A stretch of 64,000 bases of DNA from assembly GCF_010882175.1 (NCBI RefSeq), contig NZ_WKLH01000003.1, forward strand, positions 248,001 through 312,000, written 5' to 3'. Origin of the DNA: Mangrovibacterium lignilyticum. Lineage in GTDB: Bacteria > Bacteroidota > Bacteroidia > Bacteroidales > Prolixibacteraceae. Shown piece after piece: positions 25,795 through 33,679 of the stretch. Position 1 is the stretch's first letter. Each line of letters starts with the position of its first letter. The notes under the pieces are model-generated. The model had not been told where the DNA came from. It made no database searches and saw only the letters and a program-made list of their open reading frames with translations. A program made the translations under genes and the position numbers.

Positions 25795-28700
25795 ATGAGC
25801 GATAAATTCCGCGAATACAAGCAATTAGATCTTTCCCAAATCAATAAAGATGTACTAAAGAGTTGGGAAGAAGAAGATACATTTCATAAAAGTATTTCAA
25901 CTCGGGAAGGAAACCCGACTTTTGTTTTTTATGAAGGTCCGCCCTCCGCGAACGGAATGCCGGGGATTCACCACGTGATGGCCCGTGCTATCAAGGATAC
26001 ATTTTGCCGTTACAAAACCATGAAAGGTTTTCGTGTTCACCGCAAAGCCGGATGGGACACCCATGGTTTGCCTGTTGAGCTGAGTGTTGAAAAATCGCTC
26101 GGCATTACCAAAGAAGATATTGGTTCGAAGATAACCGTTGAGGAATATAATGCTGCTTGTCGCCGCGAGGTGATGAAATACACCAAAGAGTGGGAGCAGC
26201 TGACTCGCCAAATGGGATATTGGGTGAATATGGATAATCCGTACATCACTTACGATAACCGTTACATTGAGTCGGTTTGGTGGTTGTTGAAACAGTTGTT
26301 CGACAAAGGATTGTTGTACAAAGGATACACGATTCAGCCCTACTCTCCGGCGGCCGGAACAGGATTGAGCTCGCACGAGTTGAACCAACCGGGTTGTTAC
26401 CGCGATGTAAAAGACACTACAGCTGTTGCTCAGTTTTCGGTTATCCGCGACGAGAAGTCTGAGTTTTTGTATGATGGTGTTGACAGTCCGCTTTATTTCA
26501 TGGCCTGGACGACCACGCCCTGGACTTTGCCATCAAACACGGCGCTTTGTGTTGGACCAAAAATCACCTATGTGAAGGTGAAGTCATTCAACCCGTACAC
26601 CGGCGAACCAATGACAGTGATTTTGGCACGTGACTTATTGTACAGTCATTTCGACCCTAAAAATACAGAGCTGGATTTTGAAGATTACAAAGCCGGTGAC
26701 AAGAAAATACCCTACGAAGTACTGGCTGAATACACCGGTGAAGAATTGACTGGTGTAAACTACGAGCAGCTTATCGGCTGGGTGAAACCGGATGGCGATG
26801 CGTTCCGTGTAATCACAGGTGATTTTGTAACCACTGAAGATGGTACCGGTATTGTTCACATTGCGCCTACGTTTGGTGCCGATGATGACCGGGTAGCTAA
26901 GCAAAGCGGTATTGCTCCTTTGTTGGTGATCGACAAGGACGGTAAGAATCAGCCATTGGTTGACAAGACCGGGCGTTTCTTCCAAATTGAAAAAATGGAT
27001 GATGCCTTTGTCGCAAGCAACGTTAACACAGCAAGCTATGCTGAGTTCAGTGGTCGCTTTGTGAAAAATGCCTACGATGAGGGTTTGACGGATGACGACA
27101 ACACGGTAGATGTGGATATCTCGGTGATGTTGAAGAAGGAGAGCAAAGCTTTCAAAGTAGAAAAGCATGTCCACAGTTATCCGCATTGCTGGCGGACTGA
27201 CAAGCCGGTGTTGTACTATCCGCTCGATAGCTGGTTTGTGCGCACAACGGCTGTGAAAGATAAATTGATTGCTCTGAATAATACCATCAACTGGAAACCG
27301 CAATCAACAGGTGTTGGACGTTTTGGTAACTGGTTGGAAAATCTGGTTGACTGGAACCTTAGCCGTTCACGGTTTTGGGGAACTCCGTTACCAATCTGGC
27401 GAACAGAAGACGGCACACAAACAAAATGTTTTGGTTCGGTTGAGGATTTGTATGGCGAAATCGAAAAAGCCGTAGCAGCCGGATTCATGACTAAAAATCC
27501 CTATGAAGGATTTGTTCCCGGTGAGTTTGAAGATTCAAATTACGATAAAATAGACCTGCACCGTCCGTATGTTGACGACATTGTGTTGGTGGCTGATAAT
27601 GGCGAGAAAATGTTCCGTGAGCCGGATCTGATTGATGTTTGGTTCGACTCAGGTGCCATGCCTTACGCGCAAAACCATTATCCGTTCGAGAACAAAGCTA
27701 AATATCAACCGGAGAAAGGACGCGGAGTATTCCCGGCCGACTTTATTGCTGAAGGGGTTGACCAAACCCGTGGTTGGTTCTTCACCTTGCACGCTATTGC
27801 CACCATGATTGATGACTCGGTAGCTTTCCGAAACATCATTTCGAATGGTCTGGTGCTTGACAAAAACGGCAATAAAATGTCGAAACGTCTCGGCAACGCT
27901 GTCGATCCGTTCGAAACCATCGAGAAATATGGTTCCGATCCGTTACGCTGGTACATGCTCACGAATTCTCAACCCTGGGATAACTTGAAGTTTGACGAGG
28001 GTGGGGTGGATGAAGTACGTCGTAAATTCTTCGGAACATTATATAATACCTATAACTTCTTTGCACTGTACGCCAATGTCGATGGCTTCTGTTACAAGGA
28101 AGAGGAGATCCCGGTTGAAGGACGTCCGGAGATTGATCGTTGGGTGATTTCGTTACTAAACTCCTTGATTAAAGAAGTGGGTGAGAGTCTGGAGAATTAT
28201 GAGCCAACACGCGCCGGACGCGCCATTTCTGAGTTTGTGAATGAAAACCTAAGTAACTGGTTCGTTCGTTTGAGCCGCAAACGTTACTGGGGTGGCGAAT
28301 ACGATGCTGATAAGATTTCAGCTTACCAAACCTTGTATACCTGTTTGGTAACGGTGGCCAAGTTGTCAGCCCCATTGGCGCCTTTCTATTCCGATTTGTT
28401 GTTTACCGACCTAAATAAGTTGACCGGTAAAGAAACCGATCAAAGTGTGCACCTGGCCGAATTCCCAACAGCAGACGAAAGCTTGATTGATAAAGATCTG
28501 GAACAGAAGATGGACATTGCCCAGCGGGCTTCGTCGATGATTTTGGGATTACGCCGCAAGGAGAAACTGAAAGTGCGTCAGCCGCTGGCCAAAATTATGG
28601 TTCCGGTGCTGAACGGCCGTTTTAAAGAACAGTTTGAAGCAGTAGAAGGAATCATTCTGTCCGAAGTAAATGTGAAAGAGGTGGAATACCTGACTGACAC

Positions 28701-29247
28701 TGCGGGTATTATTAAAAAGAAAATCAAACCGAACTTTAAGACCCTCGGTCCAAAGTACGGGAAGATCATGAAGCAAATTGCTGCTTCTGTTGCTCAATTT
28801 TCGCAAGCCGATATTTCAACCCTTGAAAAAAGCGACAGCTTTAAGTTGACTGTAAATGATCAGGAGGTTGAGTTGACGACGGCTGATGTTGAAATTACAA
28901 CGGAAGATATTCCGGGCTGGTTGGTTTCTTCGGAAGGAGAGTTGACCATTGCACTGGACATTAATATCAGTGAAGAGCTGAAGCAGGAAGGAATTGCACG
29001 CGAGTTTATCAATAAGATCCAAAACATCCGTAAGGACAGTAATTTTGAAGTGACCGACCGTATTTCATTGAAAATTGAAAAAAATGATTTTTATAATCAA
29101 GCGGTTTCAAACTACAAAGATTACATAAGTAGTCAAACACTGTCGGCTGATTTGACCTTGGTTGATTCGATGGAAAATGGTATGGGCCAGTTGGTTGAAA
29201 TTGATCAGAATGTTGAAGCGCGTGTTTTTGTTGAAAAAAAGGGATAA
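25795..29247 (+). CDS. ileS: Isoleucine--tRNA ligase
   Basis: A 1150-residue class I aminoacyl-tRNA synthetase that charges tRNA-Ile in the cytoplasm. The HIGH motif reads HHVM at residues 59-62 (PGIHHVMARAIKDTF), and KMSKR is at residues 694-698. Between them is the CP1 editing domain, with the TTWTLPSN threonine-rich motif that removes mischarged valine. The GWDTHGLPVE and AEGVDQTRGWF blocks are specific to IleRS. The long C-terminal region and overall length fit the eukaryote-like (IleS2-type) enzymes found in Bacteroidota, a group that often tolerates mupirocin; that property is not tested by the sequence. The gene is followed at once by the DksA-like gene and lspA, a typical Bacteroidota order. 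Confidence 0.97.
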   Translation: MSDKFREYKQLDLSQINKDVLKSWEEEDTFHKSISTREGNPTFVFYEGPPSANGMPGIHHVMARAIKDTFCRYKTMKGFRVHRKAGWDTHGLPVELSVEKSLGITKEDIGSKITVEEYNAACRREVMKYTKEWEQLTRQMGYWVNMDNPYITYDNRYIESVWWLLKQLFDKGLLYKGYTIQPYSPAAGTGLSSHELNQPGCYRDVKDTTAVAQFSVIRDEKSEFLYDGVDSPLYFMAWTTTPWTLPSNTALCVGPKITYVKVKSFNPYTGEPMTVILARDLLYSHFDPKNTELDFEDYKAGDKKIPYEVLAEYTGEELTGVNYEQLIGWVKPDGDAFRVITGDFVTTEDGTGIVHIAPTFGADDDRVAKQSGIAPLLVIDKDGKNQPLVDKTGRFFQIEKMDDAFVASNVNTASYAEFSGRFVKNAYDEGLTDDDNTVDVDISVMLKKESKAFKVEKHVHSYPHCWRTDKPVLYYPLDSWFVRTTAVKDKLIALNNTINWKPQSTGVGRFGNWLENLVDWNLSRSRFWGTPLPIWRTEDGTQTKCFGSVEDLYGEIEKAVAAGFMTKNPYEGFVPGEFEDSNYDKIDLHRPYVDDIVLVADNGEKMFREPDLIDVWFDSGAMPYAQNHYPFENKAKYQPEKGRGVFPADFIAEGVDQTRGWFFTLHAIATMIDDSVAFRNIISNGLVLDKNGNKMSKRLGNAVDPFETIEKYGSDPLRWYMLTNSQPWDNLKFDEGGVDEVRRKFFGTLYNTYNFFALYANVDGFCYKEEEIPVEGRPEIDRWVISLLNSLIKEVGESLENYEPTRAGRAISEFVNENLSNWFVRLSRKRYWGGEYDADKISAYQTLYTCLVTVAKLSAPLAPFYSDLLFTDLNKLTGKETDQSVHLAEFPTADESLIDKDLEQKMDIAQRASSMILGLRRKEKLKVRQPLAKIMVPVLNGRFKEQFEAVEGIILSEVNVKEVEYLTDTAGIIKKKIKPNFKTLGPKYGKIMKQIAASVAQFSQADISTLEKSDSFKLTVNDQEVELTTADVEITTEDIPGWLVSSEGELTIALDINISEELKQEGIAREFINKIQNIRKDSNFEVTDRISLKIEKNDFYNQAVSNYKDYISSQTLSADLTLVDSMENGMGQLVEIDQNVEARVFVEKKG

Positions 29248-29357
29248 ATCGGCTGTTTGGCAAGCTTGCAGGGCAGTCGGATATCAAATATATTTTATAA
29301 TTTAGGAACCGAATGAGAGATCATTTGGTACGAACTAACGAACTAAAAATTTTTGGT

Positions 29358-29735
29358 ATGGCTGAAAAGACAAGATATTCGGATGCTGAACTTTTGGAAT
29401 TTAAAGAGCTCATCTTAGGGAAGCTTGCAAAAGCTCAAAAAGATTATGAGTTGTATAAAAATTCCATTACACACAGCGACGGCAATGACACGCAAGACAC
29501 CTCACCAACCTTTAAGGTGTTGGAAGAAGGAGCTGCTACATTGTCAAAAGAAGAAGCAGGGAAACTCGCTCAACGCCAATTGAAATTTATACAGCACCTG
29601 CAGGCTGCATTAATTCGAATTGAAAACAAGACTTATGGCGTTTGCCGGGAAACCGGAAAATTGATCTCGAAAGAACGACTGAGAGCTGTACCTCATGCAA
29701 CTTTGAGTATCGATGCCAAAAACAGTCAGAAGTAA
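29358..29735 (+). CDS. TraR/DksA-like protein with a degenerate zinc finger
   Basis: A 125-residue protein with a helical N-terminus and the TraR/DksA C-terminal fold (YGVCRETGKLISKERLRAVPHAT). Canonical DksA has a C4 zinc finger; here only one Cys is kept and the others are Thr, Ser or Asp/Ala. DksA binds in the RNA polymerase secondary channel and tunes transcription in the stringent response, but the acidic tip of the coiled coil is not obvious here, so the role may differ. The ATG at 29358 (MAEKTRYSDAELLEF) is chosen over an upstream in-frame start at 29313. Position between ileS and lspA is conserved in the phylum to my knowledge, and a terminator follows the gene. Confidence 0.88.
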   Translation: MAEKTRYSDAELLEFKELILGKLAKAQKDYELYKNSITHSDGNDTQDTSPTFKVLEEGAATLSKEEAGKLAQRQLKFIQHLQAALIRIENKTYGVCRETGKLISKERLRAVPHATLSIDAKNSQK

Positions 29736-29759
29736 TTCTGCGAGGCAGTAAAAGCATAC

Positions 29760-29790
29760 GATTGGGAGAAATTAACTCCCAATCTTTTTT
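29760..29790 (+). terminator. Intrinsic terminator between the DksA-like gene and lspA
   Basis: GATTGGGAG (29760-29768) pairs perfectly with CTCCCAATC (29776-29784), followed by T8. It sits directly ahead of lspA, so lspA expression must rely on readthrough or a promoter inside this hairpin region. Confidence 0.85.
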
Positions 29791-29807
29791 TTATGAATGT
29801 AAGTATC

Positions 29808-30473
29808 ATGTCAAAACTTCAAAAGTCGGTTCTGATCATCGTTTCGGTGCTTGTAATTGACCAGGTTTTAAAGTTCTGGATCAAGACTAATATGTTCCTA
29901 GGGCAGGAATTTTCTGTCATCGGAAATTGGTTTATAATCCATTTTGTTGAAAATAACGGAATGGCTTTCGGTTTCGAATTTGCCGGAGAATACGGGAAGA
30001 TCTTCCTCAGTTTATTTCGCATTATTGCGGTAGTCGGTATTGCGTGGTACATGCTGAAATTAGCCAAGCGGGATGATATCCCGATGGGATTTATTGCTTG
30101 TGTTGCACTAATATTTGCCGGTGCCGTCGGCAATATAATCGACAGTGCTTTTTACGGGGTGATTTTTAGCGACAGTTATGGAAAGGTAGCACAGCTTTTT
30201 CCCGATGGCGGCGGCTATGCGTCGTTCCTCCACGGAAAAGTCGTTGATATGTTCTATTTCCCGCTTCTTTCCGGTAGATATCCATCATGGATCCCCGGTA
30301 TTGGAGGTCAGGACTTTTTGTTCTTCCGTCCCGTGTTTAATGTAGCCGATTCAGCCATCACTGTTGGTATTTTCAGCGTGATTATCTTTTACTGGCGCCT
30401 TTTCAGCCGCCTGGATCAGGAGAAGAAAAAAGGTAACAATGAGGAAGCCTCAGAAGTTGGCGGAGAAGCATAA
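29808..30473 (+). CDS. lspA: Lipoprotein signal peptidase
   Basis: A 221-residue aspartyl peptidase of the inner membrane that cuts prolipoprotein signals after lipid attachment of the +1 Cys. Four membrane helices are evident. The two catalytic aspartates are Asp112 in GNIIDSAFYG and Asp181 in FNVADSAITVG; the FVENNGMAFG motif is also conserved. It is longer than the E. coli enzyme (about 165 residues), because of the loop between the two aspartates and a charged C-terminal tail, as usual in Bacteroidota. Either ATG at 29793 or 29808 is possible; the latter begins MSKLQKSVLIIV and clears the terminator better. The many lipoproteins of this window are its presumed substrates. Confidence 0.95.
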   Translation: MSKLQKSVLIIVSVLVIDQVLKFWIKTNMFLGQEFSVIGNWFIIHFVENNGMAFGFEFAGEYGKIFLSLFRIIAVVGIAWYMLKLAKRDDIPMGFIACVALIFAGAVGNIIDSAFYGVIFSDSYGKVAQLFPDGGGYASFLHGKVVDMFYFPLLSGRYPSWIPGIGGQDFLFFRPVFNVADSAITVGIFSVIIFYWRLFSRLDQEKKKGNNEEASEVGGEA

Positions 30474-30582
30474 TCAACGAGACAATTTGAATTTTGATTT
30501 TTTGCTTGTGTTTTTAGTCTGAATATCGTAAACTTGCAATCCGAAAATTAGGGATTATCTATCATACCCGATACAATTTTTA

Positions 30583-30656
30583 GGGCCTATAGCTCAGTTG
30601 GTTAGAGCACCTGACTCATAATCAGGGAGTCCCTGGTTCAAGCCCAGGTGGGCCCA
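30583..30656 (+). tRNA. tRNA with anticodon CAT (Met or Ile2)
   Basis: A complete cloverleaf of 74 nt. The acceptor stem is GGGCCTA with TGGGCCC (one G-T pair), the D arm is GCTC/GAGC, the anticodon stem is CCTGA/TCAGG with loop CTCATAA (anticodon CAT), the T stem is CCTGG/CCAGG, and the discriminator is A. CCA is not encoded. A CAT anticodon is used both by elongator methionine tRNA and by isoleucine-2 tRNA whose C34 is modified to lysidine. The sequence alone does not settle which; being downstream of ileS is not evidence. A 48-bp repeat that doubles as its terminator starts 4 nt downstream. Confidence 0.95.
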
Positions 30657-30660
30657 CTTA

Positions 30661-30708
30661 ATTATCAAAGAGTTACAGCAGATTTTGCTTGTAGCTCTTT
30701 TTTGTTTG
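30661..30708 (+). repeat. 48-bp direct repeat, left copy (tRNA terminator / possible attL)
   Basis: This block is identical, 48 of 48 bases, to 45895-45942. It contains a hairpin (AAAGAG, TACA and GCA arms pairing with TGC, TGTA and CTCTTT) followed by T6, so it works as the terminator of the tRNA gene. Identity stops sharply on both sides. Next to it, TTTGCACT occurs twice (30705 and 30716), an 11-bp spaced direct repeat. Confidence 0.9.
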
Positions 30709-30803
30709 CACTCAATTTGCACTGAGAATATTTTGGACCAATCGGAAAAGTTGGGATCGCTTCAAAAACTTGTGGGATTTTCATTTATAGGCACAACTCT
30801 TAG

Positions 30804-30971
30804 CTACCCGATATAGGAGAAAGTGTTATCATTCACTCCTCTTTGTGACGCCCTGAAGTCTTCTGATTTGGTATTGAGAGATTCCATCGAAGCGTTGGTA
30901 TTTCGGTTATCAAAAAAGTTCAGGATCTCAGAGGCATTCATGTGTACGCTTGCAGCGATGTATTGAATGTC
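30804..30971 (-). pseudogene. Remnant of an ISL3/ISAon1-type transposase C-terminus
   Basis: Read on the minus strand, the frame from 30971 to the stop at 30804 gives an NFFDNRNTNASMESLNTK segment, then DFRASQRGV. This is the conserved DDE-proximal end of ISL3-family (ISAon1-like) transposases, usually FDNRSTNASAESFNAKIKxFR. Only about 55 residues remain; a stop codon at 30972-30974 closes the frame upstream, and no IS ends are seen. It is therefore a decayed fragment. Confidence 0.7.
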
Positions 30972-31517
30972 TTAAATTCGGATTCATGGATCATTCGAAA
31001 AGATTTTCGAGGAACACCGCAGAATCAGAAGGGGCACTTTCCCTGGGGTGGAGTGCAATAAAGCCATTGTTTTACAATGCTTTGCTCCCTCCGGCGTATA
31101 CTTTTGTCGTTTCGTTCATCCCAATGAACCAAGAGTTAAATAATGGGGTTAATGCTGCCAGTTTCTACTGTATTTTGCAAAGCATCAAGCCCCTTTGCGT
31201 TTGCTGGGGTTGAATTGTGCTCCGTCCTTGCGAATGAAGCGCATCGGAACGTGGCAATCTGAGTTGGGGTGCAAGAATCACTCGACAATCGTTAATCAAC
31301 TCTGCTCTCTGTCCCGATTAAAGTGCGGTTCAGCAGCAAGGCAGGAGGGATGGGTACTTCATTTTATGTCAGTCGGTTAGAAAACGAAGCTTTGTGTTAA
31401 TGAATTGTTCTGGATTGTTATTTTTTATGCAAGAATCGTTACTTGTTGATTCATGTTTTCTTCATTTTTTTGTAATATCGAACGCTGTTTGGGTTCAGCA
31501 TCGTTTGAAAGGGGAAA
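30972..31517. other. Gene-free stretch ahead of the sigma factor
   Basis: Short open frames exist (for example 30950-31213), but they have no recognisable protein and odd composition. This may be debris of the insertion sequence or of the island edge. The promoter of the sigma gene should lie at its right end. Confidence 0.5.
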
Positions 31518-32111
31518 ATGGATCGGGATAAACAGGAAAAAATATTCATCAAAGGGCTTCAGGATAAGAATAGTCTAGTCTTTGGGCAGCTGTTTGCCTG
31601 TTATCATGCCAGCCTGTTTCGTTTTGCCGAGACTTACCTGTTTGATCCGCAGGAAACTGAAGATGTTATTCAGGAAGTTTTTATAAAGCTTTGGGAAATG
31701 CCGCAGGTGAATATTGACCGATCGCTGAAATCCTACCTATTCCTCATGGTCAAAAACCGCTGTATCGATCATCTTCGGTCCCTTCAAATCGAAGATAAAA
31801 ATAAACGGAAGTTGTTTGAGGCACAGTCTGTTTCAGATGCTACGGATGTGGTTTTAGATGCTAAAAGCGAAGCCTTGATCAAAAAAACAATCGAAGAATT
31901 GCCGGAGCAATGCAAGCAGGTATATCAGTTGGCTGTTTTCCAGGATCTGAAATACCAGGATATCGCAAGCGAGTTGAATATATCTGTCAGTGCCGTAAAG
32001 GTTCAGATGTTTAGAGCGCGCAAATACCTGAAAGAAAACCTGGGTGGTTTGCGAGAGAGCTTGTCTTTGTTTTCTTTCTTCCGTTCCGTTAACCTGCGTT
32101 GGAAAAAATAA
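31518..32111 (+). CDS. RNA polymerase ECF-type sigma factor
   Basis: A 197-residue ECF sigma factor. Region 2 is FRFAETYLFDPQETEDVIQEVFIKLWEM, then the SYLFLMVKNRCIDHLR segment typical of Bacteroidota family-1 ECFs. Region 4 carries the helix-turn-helix DLKYQDIASELNISVSAVKVQMFRARKYL. It should direct transcription of the downstream SusC/SusD operon when its FecR partner (32286) is released by signal from the STN domain of SusC. This is the FecI-FecR-FecA logic known from iron citrate uptake and adapted in Bacteroidota. The gene begins the locus; a C9T7 homopolymer lies between it and fecR. Confidence 0.93.
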   Translation: MDRDKQEKIFIKGLQDKNSLVFGQLFACYHASLFRFAETYLFDPQETEDVIQEVFIKLWEMPQVNIDRSLKSYLFLMVKNRCIDHLRSLQIEDKNKRKLFEAQSVSDATDVVLDAKSEALIKKTIEELPEQCKQVYQLAVFQDLKYQDIASELNISVSAVKVQMFRARKYLKENLGGLRESLSLFSFFRSVNLRWKK

Positions 32112-32285
32112 GGTCGGCAATTCAATAGCCCCATTTTTTCAATCTTCTCTTTGGTATTTATCGGTTTTATTCCGGACGCCCCCCCCCTTTTTTTATGTTC
32201 TTTTGAAAAAAAATACTTTTCCCTGTTAACCTTCTTGTAAAATGGCCGTCTTTAGAGCAAAAAGTATTCAAAACGGCATGCAAGT

Positions 32286-33497
32286 ATGAAAAGGCGTAAG
32301 CAAACCATCGAATGGGATATCATTCATCGAAAACTCAAGGGAGAGATTTCGGAAGGTGAAGAGCAGAAGTTGCAGAGTTGGCTAAATGCTGCCTCCGGGA
32401 ACAGGGACTATTTCGAGAAGGCTGAAGAGTATTACGAAAAAGAGATCGAAGAATTGGATCCGGCTCTTGTTCCGGATACAACGTCGCAGTTCCTTGTTAA
32501 TCTGAAAAGACGGACGAAATTGAGAATCATGTACCGGAACCTGCGCGTTGCTGCTTCAATTGTGTTGCCTTTACTATTGCTCGGAGGAGCATGGTTTACC
32601 TACCAGTTGACGACTGGAAAAATCCCGACTGAAGTAGAATCCAGCACGCTGGCGCATACTTCGAATAAAGCGCAATTGATAACAACAAGCGGCAAAGTGC
32701 TGACCCTGGCCGGTTACGGATCGGAACTAGTTGATTCTGTTGCCGGTGTTCATATTGCGAATGACTCCGTGATGGGGTTGCAATACCCGGATGTCAAGGG
32801 CGGAAAAGTTGAGCAGGAAGCCTACAATTCGCTGATTACGCCCCGGGGAGGAGAATATAAACTGGTACTTTCGGACGGAACCCGTGTTTGGCTGAATTGT
32901 GAGTCTAAGCTGACTTATCCGATTGCATTTGTCGGGAAGGAGCGAATTGTTGAACTGAAGGGAGAAGCTTATTTTGAGGTTAAGCATAATCCGGCAAAGC
33001 CCTTCCGGGTAAAGGTTAACGGGATTGATGTGAAAGTGCTTGGTACCCATTTTAATATAAATGCTTACGATGATGAGCAGGAAATCAAGACAACGTTGCT
33101 GGAAGGGTCTGTAAAAGTATCTACAGGAGATGCTTATTCATCGGTAAATAGTGATGGTCAGACCTCTGTGGTCTTAATTCCAGGTGAACAGGCAATAGTT
33201 GAAAAGAATGAAGGTGGAATCATTGTCGAAAATCCAGAACTGGAGACCGTAATGGCCTGGCAGTCCGGTTTCTTTGAATTTGAAGATACACCTTTGCCAG
33301 CAGTTATGAGGCAAATTGGACGATGGTATGATGTGGATATCCGTTTTGAAGGTGAGCCGACCAATGTCAAGTTTGGCGGACGTATTAGTCGAGATCTAGA
33401 CCTTGACAATATATTGACCTTGCTAAGAGCTAATGGAGTAGGCGCAGTCCTTGAAGACGGCACGTTGACTATAACACAGGAAACAAAAGGGCGTTAG
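32286..33497 (+). CDS. FecR-family anti-sigma factor
   Basis: A 403-residue single-pass inner-membrane protein. The cytoplasmic N-terminus (EWDIIHRKLKGEISEGEEQKLQSWL) resembles the sigma-binding part of Bacteroidota FecR proteins. One membrane helix follows (about residues 85-105, VAASIVLPLLLLGGAWFTY). The periplasmic part has the FecR domain (LSDGTRVWLNCESKLTYP, then GEAYFEVKH) and a C-terminal DUF4974 domain (FEDTPLPAVMRQIGRWYDVDIRF), which resembles the STN fold. It should hold the preceding ECF sigma factor inactive and relay a signal from the SusC STN domain. It lies 174 bp after the sigma gene and 182 bp before susC. Confidence 0.93.
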   Translation: MKRRKQTIEWDIIHRKLKGEISEGEEQKLQSWLNAASGNRDYFEKAEEYYEKEIEELDPALVPDTTSQFLVNLKRRTKLRIMYRNLRVAASIVLPLLLLGGAWFTYQLTTGKIPTEVESSTLAHTSNKAQLITTSGKVLTLAGYGSELVDSVAGVHIANDSVMGLQYPDVKGGKVEQEAYNSLITPRGGEYKLVLSDGTRVWLNCESKLTYPIAFVGKERIVELKGEAYFEVKHNPAKPFRVKVNGIDVKVLGTHFNINAYDDEQEIKTTLLEGSVKVSTGDAYSSVNSDGQTSVVLIPGEQAIVEKNEGGIIVENPELETVMAWQSGFFEFEDTPLPAVMRQIGRWYDVDIRFEGEPTNVKFGGRISRDLDLDNILTLLRANGVGAVLEDGTLTITQETKGR

Positions 33498-33613
33498 ATA
33501 TAGCTATTGGGAAAATGCACCACAGGTGGTTGCCAGATCTTAGTCTTAAACATGTTTTCTGCCAGCGAAAGAAATAAGAGTAAATATAAACACAGGTACT
33601 TCGATAAAAAGTT

Positions 33614-33642
33614 ACCGGGCCTTGTGTGCAGCAAGACCCGGT
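33614..33642 (+). promoter_or_regulatory. Hairpin in the fecR-susC leader
   Basis: ACCGGG-C-CTTG and CAAG-A-CCCGGT form a 10-bp stem with one internal mismatch and a 7-nt loop, 38 bp before the susC start. It is not followed by a T run, so it is not a standard terminator. It could be a 5' UTR structure or processing site. Confidence 0.5.
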
Positions 33643-33679
33643 GGCGTTTCGGGTATCATATATTTTATGAATTAAATGG

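Noticed and set aside
30661-30708. Left 48-bp repeat as tRNA 3'-end duplication
   Set aside because: The repeat starts 4 nt after the tRNA and does not include tRNA sequence, so the classic 3'-end att core is not shown; the island call is kept tentative.
30950-31213. 87-residue frame in the gap after the tRNA
   Set aside because: No signal, no family, overlaps the transposase remnant; regarded as noncoding debris.
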